17,584 nucleotides of DNA. Origin: Natronoplasma sp964602715. Lineage in GTDB: Archaea; Thermoplasmatota; Thermoplasmata; Halarchaeoplasmatales; Halarchaeoplasmataceae. The DNA lies in NCBI GenBank assembly GCA_964602715.1, contig CAZRSB010000039.1, forward strand, positions 1 through 17,584, read 5' to 3'. Each line of letters opens with the position of its first letter. Within the stretch, counting starts at the first letter, position 1. The notes under the pieces are model-generated. The model saw only the letters and a program-made list of their open reading frames with translations. It searched no databases and was not told the DNA's origin. Shown in pieces: positions 1 to 7,469 of the stretch. The position numbers and the translations under genes were made by a program.

Positions 1-25
1 AAATCTCTATCAGCCGACATTGATT

Positions 26-352
26 TCAAATCTTCTTATTTCGGGATGAAGCCATATCAACCGTAAGTTCTTTAAGATCATCACTCCACTCGAAGTCTTC
101 AGCTACGGCATGGTCGGCATCTGTATTAGGTTCACCATCAGGATAGGTTGATATCAATTGGTCGTACATCTGTATGAACACATAGGAAGTGTACACATCA
201 GTATACCTGATCGGATGGAAATCTTCGGGTTCGTGTCTTTGTGCTATCACTATATCCTCTTCGTCTTCTTCTATACATCCTGTAAAAGCGAGCGTTGACA
301 TCACTAGAAAGATGGCAACGCACACGGGGATTACCTTCTTTTTCTCTAACAT
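26..352 (-). pseudogene. Disrupted peptide/solute-binding lipoprotein (SBP_bac_5 type), N-terminal part
   Basis: The start of an extracellular binding protein of an ABC transporter of the oligopeptide/dipeptide class. Residues 1-25 form a lipoprotein signal: KKK, a hydrophobic core, then a lipobox AFTGC with Cys26 as lipid anchor, followed by an acidic linker. Residues 35-95 resemble the mature N-terminus of family 5 binding proteins (a D-x-Y-x-S-x-V segment, then Y-D-Q-L, then a W-S-D-D-L-K-E-L-T strand). Family members are usually over 500 residues; this frame stops after 108, just where the strand should continue into the conserved heat-stable core, and the last ~12 residues look out of frame. 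I infer a frameshift or truncation, with any remainder beyond the window edge. A GAGGG ribosome site lies 8 nt before the ATG, and a TATA-like element (389-395) lies about 40 nt upstream. No transporter partners are visible. Confidence 0.6.
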
Positions 353-599
353 TGATTATTCCCTCAGATGGCAAAGAAAAACTCAAATTATTTAAGTCTT
401 GTCCAATCAAAAATGTTTCTTTTATATTATAATTTGAATCACACTTTTTTAGGGATTGTTATTAACATGAGATAATGATTATAATAAATTATAAAAATTA
501 ATGATACTACTTTTACTATTTATTATTATAACACAAATCATTCGATAGCTATTAACAAGGTAAAATTTTAAAAACTGAGGACTACTTAATGATTGATAT
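353..599. other. AT-rich divergent intergenic region
   Basis: The gap between the minus-strand lipoprotein and the plus-strand membrane protein. The stretch 430-560 is almost pure A/T with runs of TAAT and TTAT and an imperfect inverted repeat (TTATAATAAA near 480, TTTATTATTATAA near 520). It carries the promoters of both flanking genes; I see no open frame of note and no RNA gene. Confidence 0.5.
565..574 (+). promoter_or_regulatory. TATA-like box for the 600-1702 gene pair
   Basis: The element ATTTTAAAAA is centred about 30 nt before the ATG at 600, so transcription would begin at or just before the start codon. This favours a leaderless transcript and the start at 600 over an out-of-frame ATG at 589. 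Confidence 0.5.
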
Positions 600-920
600 A
601 TGAGTAGAAAGAAAATAAAGATTTTATTTGGACTAGTTATTTTGACAGGATGGATACTCTTATTTACAGGTCTGATCTATGTGCCTGTATGGGGATGGAT
701 CATACTAGCCCTGATCACTCTTTTCTTTTATCTTAATGTAACTGAACTATCATATGGGAGAAAAAAATCTTCCGAAAAAATATTTAAAGATATGGAGGAC
801 TACATGGAAAAAAAAGCTGAGGAAAAATTCAGTAAAAAAGCTGAGGTATCAAATGAAGAGAAAGAAAATAAAGAGGAAGAATATGATTTCGGAGAGGATA
901 TCGAAATCATCAAAAAATGA
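600..920 (+). CDS. Small two-span membrane protein with charged C-terminal tail
   Basis: I do not recognise a family. The 106-residue product has a basic start (MSRKKIK), two hydrophobic segments at about residues 8-27 and 29-47 that would form a membrane hairpin, and then a strongly charged Lys/Glu-rich tail (about 55-106) predicted to be helical or coiled coil and to face the cytoplasm. The start is supported by the TATA-like box at 565-574. The stop codon overlaps the trmI start (ATGA at 917-920), so the two are very probably translated together, which hints at an RNA- or ribosome-related role or simply shared expression. Charged tails of this kind are common in low-GC archaea and say little about function. 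Confidence 0.75.
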   Translation: MSRKKIKILFGLVILTGWILLFTGLIYVPVWGWIILALITLFFYLNVTELSYGRKKSSEKIFKDMEDYMEKKAEEKFSKKAEVSNEEKENKEEEYDFGEDIEIIKK

Positions 921-1702
921 ATTTACACCCTTTTTATTATGTAACTATGGTTGGAAAAAAGAAAACCGTCATGTTGTGGTCTCAGGATCATAAATTAATT
1001 GTAACTGCGGACGGAGAGACAAAAAAAATATCAAAGATTGGTATTATTAATACGGAAAGACTAATCGGTAAAAAAATGGGTTCTAAAATAAAATTAGGCA
1101 ATAAAAATTACTATATTTTAGAACCTGCTTTGAAAGATGCTCCTGATTATCTCGATAGAAAAGCACAAGTTGTTTTACCACGGATCGGTGTTCAGATCGG
1201 ACTTTATTGCGATATTTTTAGCGGTAAAAAAGTAGTAGAAGGTGGTGCCGGCTCAGGGATGCTTAGTGCTGTACTAGCTAAGATGATCGGGACTGATGGA
1301 AAATTAACAACTTATGAAACGAGAAAGGATTTTATAAAGGTGGCGAAATCAAATCTAAAAAGCCTAGATATCCAAGCTGATTGGGATATTGTCGAAGGGG
1401 ACGTTACAAAAGATGTAAAAGAAAGAGATGTTGATGCCTTCGTTGTAGATATTCCCGATCCTTGGAATTCCCTAGATATGGCCGATAAGGCATTAAAAAA
1501 TGGAGGTTTTTTTGCTGGATATATACCCTCAACAAATCAGCTCGAAAAGACTGTAAAAAAGATGAGAGAATATGGTTACATCGACATCAAATCTTTTGAA
1601 AGTTTAGAGAGAGATATTGTGGTTAAAGATAATGGGGTTAGACCATCATATGATATGCTGGGACATACAGGTTATGTTGCGATAGCAAGAAAAACTCCTT
1701 GA
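917..1702 (+). CDS. trmI: tRNA (adenine-N1)-methyltransferase TrmI
   Basis: A class I SAM-dependent methyltransferase that methylates N1 of adenine at positions 57/58 in the T-loop of tRNA; in archaea it acts as a homotetramer. In the 261-residue product, residues ~1-75 form the small beta domain, then come the SAM-binding motif I at 106-117 (VVEGGAGSGMLS), the acidic ribose-binding motif YETR at 133-136, and the catalytic-region motif DIPDPW at 178-183. The C-terminal VRPSYDMLGHTGYVAIARK segment is typical of the family. The length matches archaeal TrmI. The start at 917 overlaps the upstream stop as ATGA; an internal ATG at 947 is the alternative and would give a start closer to most homologues. 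No T-rich terminator is obvious directly after the stop; the hairpin-rich region follows. Confidence 0.9.
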   Translation: MNLHPFYYVTMVGKKKTVMLWSQDHKLIVTADGETKKISKIGIINTERLIGKKMGSKIKLGNKNYYILEPALKDAPDYLDRKAQVVLPRIGVQIGLYCDIFSGKKVVEGGAGSGMLSAVLAKMIGTDGKLTTYETRKDFIKVAKSNLKSLDIQADWDIVEGDVTKDVKERDVDAFVVDIPDPWNSLDMADKALKNGGFFAGYIPSTNQLEKTVKKMREYGYIDIKSFESLERDIVVKDNGVRPSYDMLGHTGYVAIARKTP

Positions 1703-1795
1703 TTCCATAGATATATGCCCCTGTCATTTGAGCTAGTTTGACCGAAGTAAAGGGTAACCCATCAAATCCCACATTAAGAACATTATCACTAGATG

Positions 1796-2110
1796 TCAGG
1801 AACGAGTTCCTGAAACAGCTATTGGAAAACTAAGTAGTTTTCTATCGACCGTGAGAATCTAGAATTCCTATGACCCTCAGAAAATCAAAGATTTTCTAAG
1901 TATAGTAAAAGATACGACATTTTGTACTTTTTTGTGTCTTTTACTAGCAGGGGAGCTCGTAACTTAGTTCAAAAAGTTACGAGTTCCAATATAAATGAGA
2001 ATTTCTTGAAGAAATTCTTATGCCATTGAGAATTTGATTCCCAATATGAGTCAAAGTCCTTGTAGCAACAAAATTCATTTTGTGACTAAGAGGAATCTGT
2101 CTAATTCCTC
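1796..2110. repeat. Array of ten consecutive, mostly different hairpins in a noncoding gap
   Basis: The 485-bp gap between trmI and the phoU-like gene holds no open frame of note, but ten inverted repeats follow one another: 1796-1813 (8 bp stem), 1823-1844 (10 bp, one GU), 1851-1871 (imperfect, GAAT/ATTC core), 1879-1897 (8 bp, loop AAA), 1903-1946 (13 bp, one GU, 18-nt loop), 1952-1987 (14 bp, one GU, 8-nt loop), 1996-2020 (11 bp, one GU), 2025-2045 (8 bp plus one A-C mismatch), 2068-2083 (7 bp), 2090-2110 (7 bp, 7-nt loop). Stem sequences differ, but most left arms are purine-rich (RGRAA) and right arms end TTYCT. Several share GAGAAT or GAGGAAT against ATTCCT. Centres of the first four are 27-29 bp apart. 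A structured RNA, an unusual long 5' leader or a protein-binding array are all possible; the function is unknown. Confidence 0.7.
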
Positions 2111-2137
2111 AAAAACTTTAAAGAGTCGGGTCATTGA

Positions 2138-2146
2138 CTATAAATA
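2138..2146 (+). promoter_or_regulatory. TATA-like box for the PhoU-family gene
   Basis: CTATAAATA lies 51-59 nt before the ATG at 2197, predicting a transcript start near 2170 and a leader of about 25 nt. If this is the real promoter, the hairpin array lies upstream of the phoU-like mRNA rather than inside it. Confidence 0.45.
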
Positions 2147-2196
2147 TGAATAGATTTTCAAAAAAACTAAATAATTGATCTGAATCTTTGATAAAT

Positions 2197-3195
2197 ATGC
2201 CTGAAACTAGGAAAGTACAGATTACCGGTGGCTCAACATATATAGTTTCTCTTCCAAAAGATTGGGTTAAACAAAAAGATATAGAAGCAGGAGATTCATT
2301 GGTGCTCTCAGTGAGAAAAGATGGTTCTATATCCGTGAGTCCTGAACGGGAATATGAAAAGAAAGCAAATATAAAAGAGCTGGATGTGACTAGTAAAAAT
2401 CCAAACTCGTTGATGAGAGAACTTATTGGAACCTATATATCAGGGTATACCAAGATTGATTTGAGGTCTGAAGGAAATATTAAACCGGAGCTAAGAAGAG
2501 TTATAATGGACTTTACTAGAATGGTGATCGGACCGGAGGTAATAGAAGAATCTGATTCTAGGGTACTACTGAAAGATCTGATCGATCCTTCCGAGTTCTC
2601 GCAGAAAAAAGGATTACGAAGAATGTATCTGATCGTCAAAAAGATGTACCAAAACGCAATTCTCTCCTTTAAGGAAAACCACTCCGATTTGCCCAAAGAG
2701 ATCATCAATAGAGATAGAGATGTAGATAGACTGTTTTGGATGATCACGAAGCACTATAATATGTTATTATCAAATCCTCGTTTGATAGAGACTCTAGATA
2801 TCACCATAGAAAAAAGTTTGAGCTTTATGCTAGTTTCTAGGTCTTTAGAGAGAATAGGTGATCACGGTGTGAGAATTGCAGAAAATGTGATAGAGCTTGA
2901 AAATGGATTTGACGGACCTATCAAAGATAAAATCTTAGAAGAAAGTGAGATGGCTCTTGAAATATTAGAAAAATCTGTAGAAGCATTTTTTGATGAAGAT
3001 TTAGAGGGGTTGAACGAGGCTATAGAGATGAGAAATGATCTCTTAGAAAAGAATGATGAACTAATGACCCAAATAAAGCAGGAGAAAAAAGAAAATGTAA
3101 CTCCACTTTCTTATATAATTGAAAGTATTTCAAGAACTGGGTCATATGCCACTGACATCTCAGAGATAGGCATCAATTATCTTATGTCTGATTGA
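2197..3195 (+). CDS. PhoU-family phosphate uptake regulator with AbrB-type N-terminal domain
   Basis: Archaeal PhoU-like protein, thought to act with phosphate transport and its signalling. Residues ~1-50 form a SpoVT/AbrB-like beta domain (RKVQITGGSTYIVSLPKDW, then a hydrophobic strand pair), usual in archaeal PhoU-like proteins of about 330 residues. Residues ~130-330 are all-helical with two PhoU repeats. The conserved metal-binding E/D-x3-D pattern is seen as RSLERIGDHGVRIAEN at 215-230 and as ESISRTGSYATDISEI at 309-324. The start was set at the ATG at 2197 (332 residues); an in-frame TTG at 2188 is three codons longer and less likely. No pst or pit transporter gene lies next to it, so its partner must be elsewhere. 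It sits directly downstream of the hairpin array. Confidence 0.88.
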   Translation: MPETRKVQITGGSTYIVSLPKDWVKQKDIEAGDSLVLSVRKDGSISVSPEREYEKKANIKELDVTSKNPNSLMRELIGTYISGYTKIDLRSEGNIKPELRRVIMDFTRMVIGPEVIEESDSRVLLKDLIDPSEFSQKKGLRRMYLIVKKMYQNAILSFKENHSDLPKEIINRDRDVDRLFWMITKHYNMLLSNPRLIETLDITIEKSLSFMLVSRSLERIGDHGVRIAENVIELENGFDGPIKDKILEESEMALEILEKSVEAFFDEDLEGLNEAIEMRNDLLEKNDELMTQIKQEKKENVTPLSYIIESISRTGSYATDISEIGINYLMSD

Positions 3196-3319
3196 ATTAA
3201 TTATACTAGTATCATATTTGAGACCTTTTAATTTTCAAGTATGTTAGTTATTCGATCAATAATTTCTCTGATATCGTAGTAAATATTTTATTGGTTTGAA
3301 CATAAGAAAAAAATGTCCC

Positions 3320-3478
3320 ATGGAAGAGTCTAAAAGACTTGTAAAAGATTTACAACCAAAAGAAAAAAAATTAGATACAGTACAAAGGCGCTTATCACGA
3401 GATATTTGAAGATCTTGAGTGGAAAGAAGATTTTCATAAAGATATAATTGATTGGATTAAAGATCATTCTTCAGTCTT
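3320..3478 (+). pseudogene. Possible remnant of a small charged helical gene
   Basis: From an ATG at 3320 a frame of 29 codons (MEESKRLVKDLQPKEKKLDT...) stops at 3409. The next frame over continues with a plausible peptide (EIFEDLEWKEDFHKDIIDW) up to the convergent DUF1667 gene. One indel would join the two. This looks like a decayed small gene. Two short hairpins sit inside it (3327-3339, and 3339-3355 with TTGTAAA/TTTACAA), so a non-coding role is an alternative. The rest of the gap 3196-3463 has only A/T-rich sequence with T-runs after the phoU-like stop that could end transcription. Confidence 0.25.
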
Positions 3479-3838
3479 TTCAACATTCCTTGTTGCTACC
3501 ACATCTACGTCCAATTCACACACATTTTTGATGACTATGTCACCAACACACACAGGAGCTTTTACCCTAACATCACTGATAGTATCCATAACATCATCCA
3601 CCATCCCTTTTCTTATCGGATCGCTAGTTTTGACTGAAACAGTGGGAAAATCTCCGCCTATACATTTTACCACACTCATAATAATTCTCCTGGGCGAAGA
3701 TACTTCTTGTTCTGCATATTCTTTACCATCTTCACATCCATATCCTTCTATCTTGGTTATCTTACTATCGTCTCTCTCAATTTTAACTTCACATCCTACA
3801 GGACACATTATGCAGACAACAGATATTTCTTCAGTCAT
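3464..3838 (-). CDS. DUF1667 protein, cysteine-rich partner of the G3P oxidation system
   Basis: A 124-residue protein of the DUF1667 family, typically encoded after a GlpA-like dehydrogenase and an FAD/NAD oxidoreductase in glycerol operons of Thermotoga and Clostridium. Visible features: an N-terminal cysteine cluster C9-x2-C12-x3-C16 and a further Cys35 in EGYGCEDG, likely to bind iron-sulfur or zinc; and a C-terminal domain with a conserved P-V-C-V-G-D-I pattern. I infer an electron-transfer or redox role alongside the two flavoproteins. Its ATG overlaps the upstream stop as ATGA (3835-3838), so it is the last, translationally coupled gene of the operon. The biochemical role of the family is not firmly known. 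Confidence 0.85.
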   Translation of the reverse strand: MTEEISVVCIMCPVGCEVKIERDDSKITKIEGYGCEDGKEYAEQEVSSPRRIIMSVVKCIGGDFPTVSVKTSDPIRKGMVDDVMDTISDVRVKAPVCVGDIVIKNVCELDVDVVATRNVEKTEE

Positions 3839-5082
3839 CTCCTAACCTCCAAAGTCAGTTCCTCCTTAGTCTCGTCTAATACGTTTATAGACAAATCTAA
3901 GCGTATCATCTCACCTGGTTTTACAGACGTCTTCTTTAACACTTCGTTTATCTCAGTAATGACGATTTCAACTTCAGGTTCGGGTTTTTCAACTCTAGCA
4001 TATATAGTCACATCGTTTTCTCCACTCAATTTTTGTGGAACAACCAATCTGATATTTCTACCCTTTTTTATTTTGATCCAATTCTCGATGACTCTTCCTT
4101 TGTTTTTGATATATCTCTTGGCACTTTTAGCCGCCTTCTCTCCTTGATATGCAGCAAAATCAACATAATCATTTATCGCCAGAACGTTTCCCGCTGTGAA
4201 TATGCCAGGTATACTGGTTTCTAAAAATTCGTTCACTTTTGGTCCTTTTGTAGCGTGGTCCTTCTGTACACCAAGTTCATCCAACTTCTTCGTATATGGT
4301 ACCAAACCAGTAGCCAATGCAACCGTGTCGCATTTAATTGTCTCTTCAGAACCAGATATGACCTCGAGATCATCGTTTATATCGACAGTCACCACTTCTT
4401 CTACTCTGTTTTTTCCCCTTATCTCTTTAACAAGCTTCTGAGTGTAGAGGGGTATATCAAAATCATGGAGACACTGTACAACATTTTTTGTCAGACCTCC
4501 TGGATAAGGCATCATCTCAAATACACCCACTACCTCGGCATTTTCAAGGGCAAACCTTCGAGCCATTATCAGGCCGATATCGCCAGACCCTATGATTACA
4601 ACCTTCTTTCCGGGCATGACACCGTGTATATCCATCAATGTTTGAGCCTCTCCAGATGTGTAGACTCCGCTCAACCTGTCACCTTGGATACCTGTTTCAA
4701 ATCGGTGTCTTTCTCTAGCTCCTGCTGAATAGATGATCGTCTTTGTTTCAACAGTAAGAATACCTTCAGGTGTGATAAGCTCTACATTTTTTTCTAGTTT
4801 TGATACGTCTTCTATTGAGGTCACATGAGCATTAGTCATCTTGCTAATTTCGAGTTCTTCTAATCTTTCTATTTGTCTTTCTGCAAATTCTGTTCCCGTC
4901 AGGTTTTCATCGTAGTAAAAATTTCCAAACCCAGGATGCGTACATTGTAAGGGTATGCCTCCTATCTTTTCTTTACTTTCTATTAATAATACGTCTAATC
5001 CCAGCTCTTTACATTTCAGAGAAGCGGCTAATCCAGCAGGACCTGCACCGATGACTACAGTGTCATAGCTTTTTTCTATCAT
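3835..5082 (-). CDS. FAD/NAD-dependent oxidoreductase of the glycerol operon (TM1433 type)
   Basis: A pyridine-nucleotide-disulfide-type flavoprotein. Starting from the ATG at 5082 the product is 415 residues. An FAD Rossmann motif (TVVIGAGPAGLAAS) lies near the N-terminus, the GGIPLQCTHPGFG segment is typical of this subgroup, a second NAD-binding Rossmann motif (KKVVIIGSGDIGLIMA) lies near the middle, and the FAD-closing motif IPGIFTAGNVLAI comes towards the end, followed by a small beta domain. It probably passes electrons from G3P dehydrogenase to an acceptor together with the DUF1667 protein. An in-frame GTG at 5094 would lengthen it by four codons and overlap the preceding gene by 8 bp; AGTGAT before the ATG could serve as ribosome site. 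In the Thermotoga-type operon the same gene occupies the same place. Confidence 0.85.
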   Translation of the reverse strand: MIEKSYDTVVIGAGPAGLAASLKCKELGLDVLLIESKEKIGGIPLQCTHPGFGNFYYDENLTGTEFAERQIERLEELEISKMTNAHVTSIEDVSKLEKNVELITPEGILTVETKTIIYSAGARERHRFETGIQGDRLSGVYTSGEAQTLMDIHGVMPGKKVVIIGSGDIGLIMARRFALENAEVVGVFEMMPYPGGLTKNVVQCLHDFDIPLYTQKLVKEIRGKNRVEEVVTVDINDDLEVISGSEETIKCDTVALATGLVPYTKKLDELGVQKDHATKGPKVNEFLETSIPGIFTAGNVLAINDYVDFAAYQGEKAAKSAKRYIKNKGRVIENWIKIKKGRNIRLVVPQKLSGENDVTIYARVEKPEPEVEIVITEINEVLKKTSVKPGEMIRLDLSINVLDETKEELTLEVRR

Positions 5083-5086
5083 ATCA

Positions 5087-6577
5087 TCAATCACTACTCT
5101 CTTTTCGAAGAACTTTCACATCACCTATACCGTACTCTGTTTCTTTTCCCCTGATATTGATATTCCAAATCGCTTTATCCAATTCCTCCGATAATATCTT
5201 AGCACACTTGACTCTGCAGTATGAACCCTGACAGAATCCAAACAGTGCTAAAGTTCTAAACTTTATACTGTCCAATGTTACTTCATCTCCCAAATCTTTC
5301 ATCCTATTTATGGCTTCCAAAACCTCAGCTTTTGTCACTTCTTTGCACATACAGACTACCCTGCCATAATTCTCATCTTTTTGGATCAGTTCTTCTTTCT
5401 TTTCTTTACATTGGGTAGAAAATCTGGTTATCCCAGTTCTTTTTGGATTCCATCCTTTTTTTTCAGTTAAATCGATATCAAACTTTTCTCCCAAAATATC
5501 TCTTACCTTATTTGCGATCGCAGGGGCAGAAGTTAAACCGGGTGATCGGATACCTGCGGCGTTGATAAAACCGTAAACCTCTTCATAACTCCTGATGATG
5601 TACTTTCCTTCGGGTGGTTCAGGTCTCAATCCCGCAAAGGTTTTAGATACGCGTTTTTTACTAGGTAATTTCTTTAAAAGATTTTCAGCATTATACCGAA
5701 TAAATTCCAAACCATCATCAGAAGTAGATCTTTCATCTTTGCAGTCTTCAGGTAAATCCTCCGCTGTAGGTCCGAGTATAAGATTTCTTTCAACACTCTG
5801 GACAGCATAAACACCCTTCGTCTTCTCTGTCGGTGTGGGATGTACTATTTTTTCAGGTTTTTTCTCCACATCTTCATCGAAAAGATAGTACTGGCCTTTT
5901 CTAGGTTTGATATCGAAGTGATCAATACCTACCATCGAAGATATCTCATCTGCGAAAAGACCAGCCGCGTTTACCACAACATCGGCTTCCATTTTTCCCT
6001 TATCAGTTATAACTTCATTTACTCTTCCATCCTCTACCATTATGTGTTTAACCTCAGTATCGAGGGATATCTCAACTCCATTTTTAACAGCGTTCTCCAC
6101 CAAAGCTATGACTGCTTCCCATGGTTCTATTACTCCTGCTGTAGGAGCCCACAGAGCGTATTCCGCATCATCATTGATCATGGGTTCAAGTTTCTTCAAT
6201 CCCCTCTTATCGACGATCTTTAGCCCCTCTAAACCGTTTTTCTTACCGATTTTTAAGTACCTCTCACAGGTCTCAAGGTCTTCTTGATCATAGGCGATCA
6301 TCAACTCCCCACGCCACCTGACAGGAATATCTAGATCTTCAGACCATTCCCGCCATAACCTATTTCCCTCGACACATAAATCAGCTCTAAGAGGATACTT
6401 TTTGGGATCTTCTTCATGTCCTGGGTGTAAAATACCAGTGTTAGCTTTAGTCGCACCCCATCCTACATCTATCTCTTTCTCTATAAGAGTAATTTCAAGA
6501 TTTTTGTATCTGCTCAATACCCGAGCTATTGATGCTCCGGTTATTCCGGCTCCGATTATTATCACTTTGTTCTTCAT
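5087..6577 (-). CDS. glpA: FAD-dependent glycerol-3-phosphate dehydrogenase (GlpA-like) with C-terminal BFD-type [2Fe-2S] domain
   Basis: Oxidises sn-glycerol 3-phosphate to dihydroxyacetone phosphate, reducing FAD. In the 496-residue product, residues 5-35 hold the DAO-type Rossmann motif (IIIGAGITGASIARVLSR). The substrate/FAD loop GATKANTGILHPGHE lies at ~41-55, and the closing FAD motif GFINAAGIRSPGLTSAPA at ~336-353. A C-terminal domain (about 405-470) carries C409-x-C411 and C449/C454/C458, matching BFD-like ferredoxin domains seen in GlpA homologues of anaerobes. The start ATG at 6577 has AGGTGA upstream, overlapping the stop of the glpK remnant 7 bp away. L-2-hydroxyglutarate oxidase-like proteins share the fold, but the kinase remnant, FAD partner and DUF1667 neighbours favour G3P. 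It would act on the cytoplasmic face or in the cytoplasm. Confidence 0.87.
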   Translation of the reverse strand: MKNKVIIIGAGITGASIARVLSRYKNLEITLIEKEIDVGWGATKANTGILHPGHEEDPKKYPLRADLCVEGNRLWREWSEDLDIPVRWRGELMIAYDQEDLETCERYLKIGKKNGLEGLKIVDKRGLKKLEPMINDDAEYALWAPTAGVIEPWEAVIALVENAVKNGVEISLDTEVKHIMVEDGRVNEVITDKGKMEADVVVNAAGLFADEISSMVGIDHFDIKPRKGQYYLFDEDVEKKPEKIVHPTPTEKTKGVYAVQSVERNLILGPTAEDLPEDCKDERSTSDDGLEFIRYNAENLLKKLPSKKRVSKTFAGLRPEPPEGKYIIRSYEEVYGFINAAGIRSPGLTSAPAIANKVRDILGEKFDIDLTEKKGWNPKRTGITRFSTQCKEKKEELIQKDENYGRVVCMCKEVTKAEVLEAINRMKDLGDEVTLDSIKFRTLALFGFCQGSYCRVKCAKILSEELDKAIWNINIRGKETEYGIGDVKVLRKESSD

Positions 6578-6584
6578 CCTCTAC

Positions 6585-7001
6585 TCACCTATCGTTTGCC
6601 CAGCCTAAGGACTTCTTAACTGCTTTCTTCCATCCTTCGTATTCCCTTTTTATATTTTCCTCTATCTCAGAGGTTCTTTTATCCTGCCAAATTATTGCTC
6701 TATGAAAAGGTTCTCGATTTTTCTTATCCCAAAAAACAATAGTCTCTCTTTGAGTCGCTACATCTATTGCTTTTATTTGGGCTGGAGATATTCGGGCGTC
6801 TTCTATAGCTTCTTTACAAGACTTCAATTGTTTTTTCCAGATGAATTTTAGATCTTGCTCTAACCAGCAGGGTTTGAGAAAGTACTGAGAAATAGAATTT
6901 TTACCGTTTCCAACTATTTTTCCATCATAATCTATTACAAAAGACTTTGCAGTACTTGGGCATTCATCTAGATTTAAAATATACGCCTGTTCTTTATCCA
7001 T
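6585..7001 (-). pseudogene. glpK: Glycerol kinase with large internal deletion
   Basis: This 138-residue frame is two ends of an FGGY-family glycerol kinase joined together. Residues 1-118 follow the kinase N-terminus, with the positions of DYDGKIVG, KPCWLEQD, IW-x2-QL, ISPAQIKAID, TQRETIVFWDKK and AIIWQDKRTSEIEENI all recognisable. Residues 119-138 (REYEGWKKAVKKSLGWANDR) match the extreme C-terminus of the family, where E. coli GlpK has YAGWKKAVKRAMAW. About 360-370 residues in between, including the ATP-binding domain, are absent, with the frame kept. The usual phosphate-loop motif DQGTTS is also degraded to DECPSTAK, so the protein cannot be an active kinase. The start at 7001 is placed by a TATA-like box 26 nt upstream; an ATG at 7067 is further out and lacks homology. 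It is the first gene of the operon, 7 bp before glpA. Confidence 0.85.
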
Positions 7002-7022
7002 CAGTAGACAATAGATGACTTC

Positions 7023-7030
7023 ATATAAAA
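7023..7030 (-). promoter_or_regulatory. TATA-like box of the glycerol operon
   Basis: On the minus strand TTTTATAT is centred 25-26 nt before the ATG at 7001, predicting a leaderless transcript that starts at the glpK-remnant start codon and reads through glpA, the FAD oxidoreductase and DUF1667. Confidence 0.5.
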
Positions 7031-7063
7031 ATTTGATTTGTTGAAAAAATAAAGAAATGGTTT

Positions 7064-7212
7064 TCAATCGGTTAGTTCGTCCAATCTTCCTTCTACGATC
7101 TTTAGCTCCTCTTCAAACTGATCTGCATAGGATTTTAGTTCTTCAATTTCGTCTTCTATTATGAGTAAAAAGCTTCAATATCTTCATCAACCAATATGAC
7201 TTCATTTTGTAA
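7064..7212 (-). pseudogene. Remnant of a coiled-coil protein gene
   Basis: The minus strand carries a peptide ending in a stop at 7064-7066 with clear coiled-coil character (EDEIEELKSYADQFEEELKI, then VEGRLDELTD). Its frame is closed upstream by a stop near 7165, while the neighbouring frame continues with NEVILVDEDIEAFYS back to about 7206. One indel would join them. C-terminal helices like this occur in several small archaeal proteins (for example DUF5320-like), but I cannot assign a family and no start codon is in place. The piece overlaps the N-terminal extension of the glpK frame and the operon promoter lies inside its last codons, which also argues it is no longer functional. Confidence 0.35.
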
Positions 7213-7244
7213 TATTTATCTTTTAGTTCTGCTTATGCGATGCA

Positions 7245-7469
7245 TCATTTCAAATTTACAGCATGTCCTTTCATCTTTATTATATGAGATCTATCCTTAC
7301 CAACAACATTACCACAGGTACATTTCACTTCTCTTCCGTCTTTTTCACTGTCATCCTCCAATATTCTATCTTTATGGCACTTGACCAGATTACCGTCTCC
7401 ATACTTAACATACTTGAAAATCAATTTACCACATTTGTTGCAACATATGTCTAAATTTCTTCTTCTCAT
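7245..7469 (-). CDS. Small zinc-ribbon protein
   Basis: A 74-residue protein with four paired cysteines suited to one zinc ion: C10-x2-C13 in CCNKCGK and C50-x-C52 in KCTCGNVVGKD, plus C9 and C31. Between the pairs lies a K-Y-V-K-Y-G-D-G-N-L-V-K-C-H-K-D-R-I pattern that I associate with a family of small archaeal zinc-ribbon proteins of unknown function. The protein is basic, so nucleic-acid binding is plausible. It starts at an ATG at 7469 preceded by AGGT 8 nt upstream. It stands alone between two gene remnants; the 138 bp upstream (7470-7607) shows nothing beyond A/T-rich sequence. Confidence 0.7.
   Translation of the reverse strand: MRRRNLDICCNKCGKLIFKYVKYGDGNLVKCHKDRILEDDSEKDGREVKCTCGNVVGKDRSHIIKMKGHAVNLK

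Noticed and set aside
589..603. A four-codon frame (MIDI) whose stop overlaps the ATG at 600, suggesting a leader peptide
   Set aside because: The TATA-like box at 565-574 places transcription near 596-600, after the start of the mini-frame, so it would not be in the message.
1796..2110. Integron attC-like cassette sites
   Set aside because: No conserved core sites, no integrase and no cassette genes between the hairpins.
1703..2187. RNase P RNA, 7S RNA, 5S rRNA or CRISPR array in the hairpin region
   Set aside because: None of the conserved core sequences of those RNAs is seen, and the hairpins are not identical repeats separated by spacers.
3528..4728. Several plus-strand frames over the DUF1667 and FAD oxidoreductase genes
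   Set aside because: Antisense shadows of well-conserved minus-strand genes.
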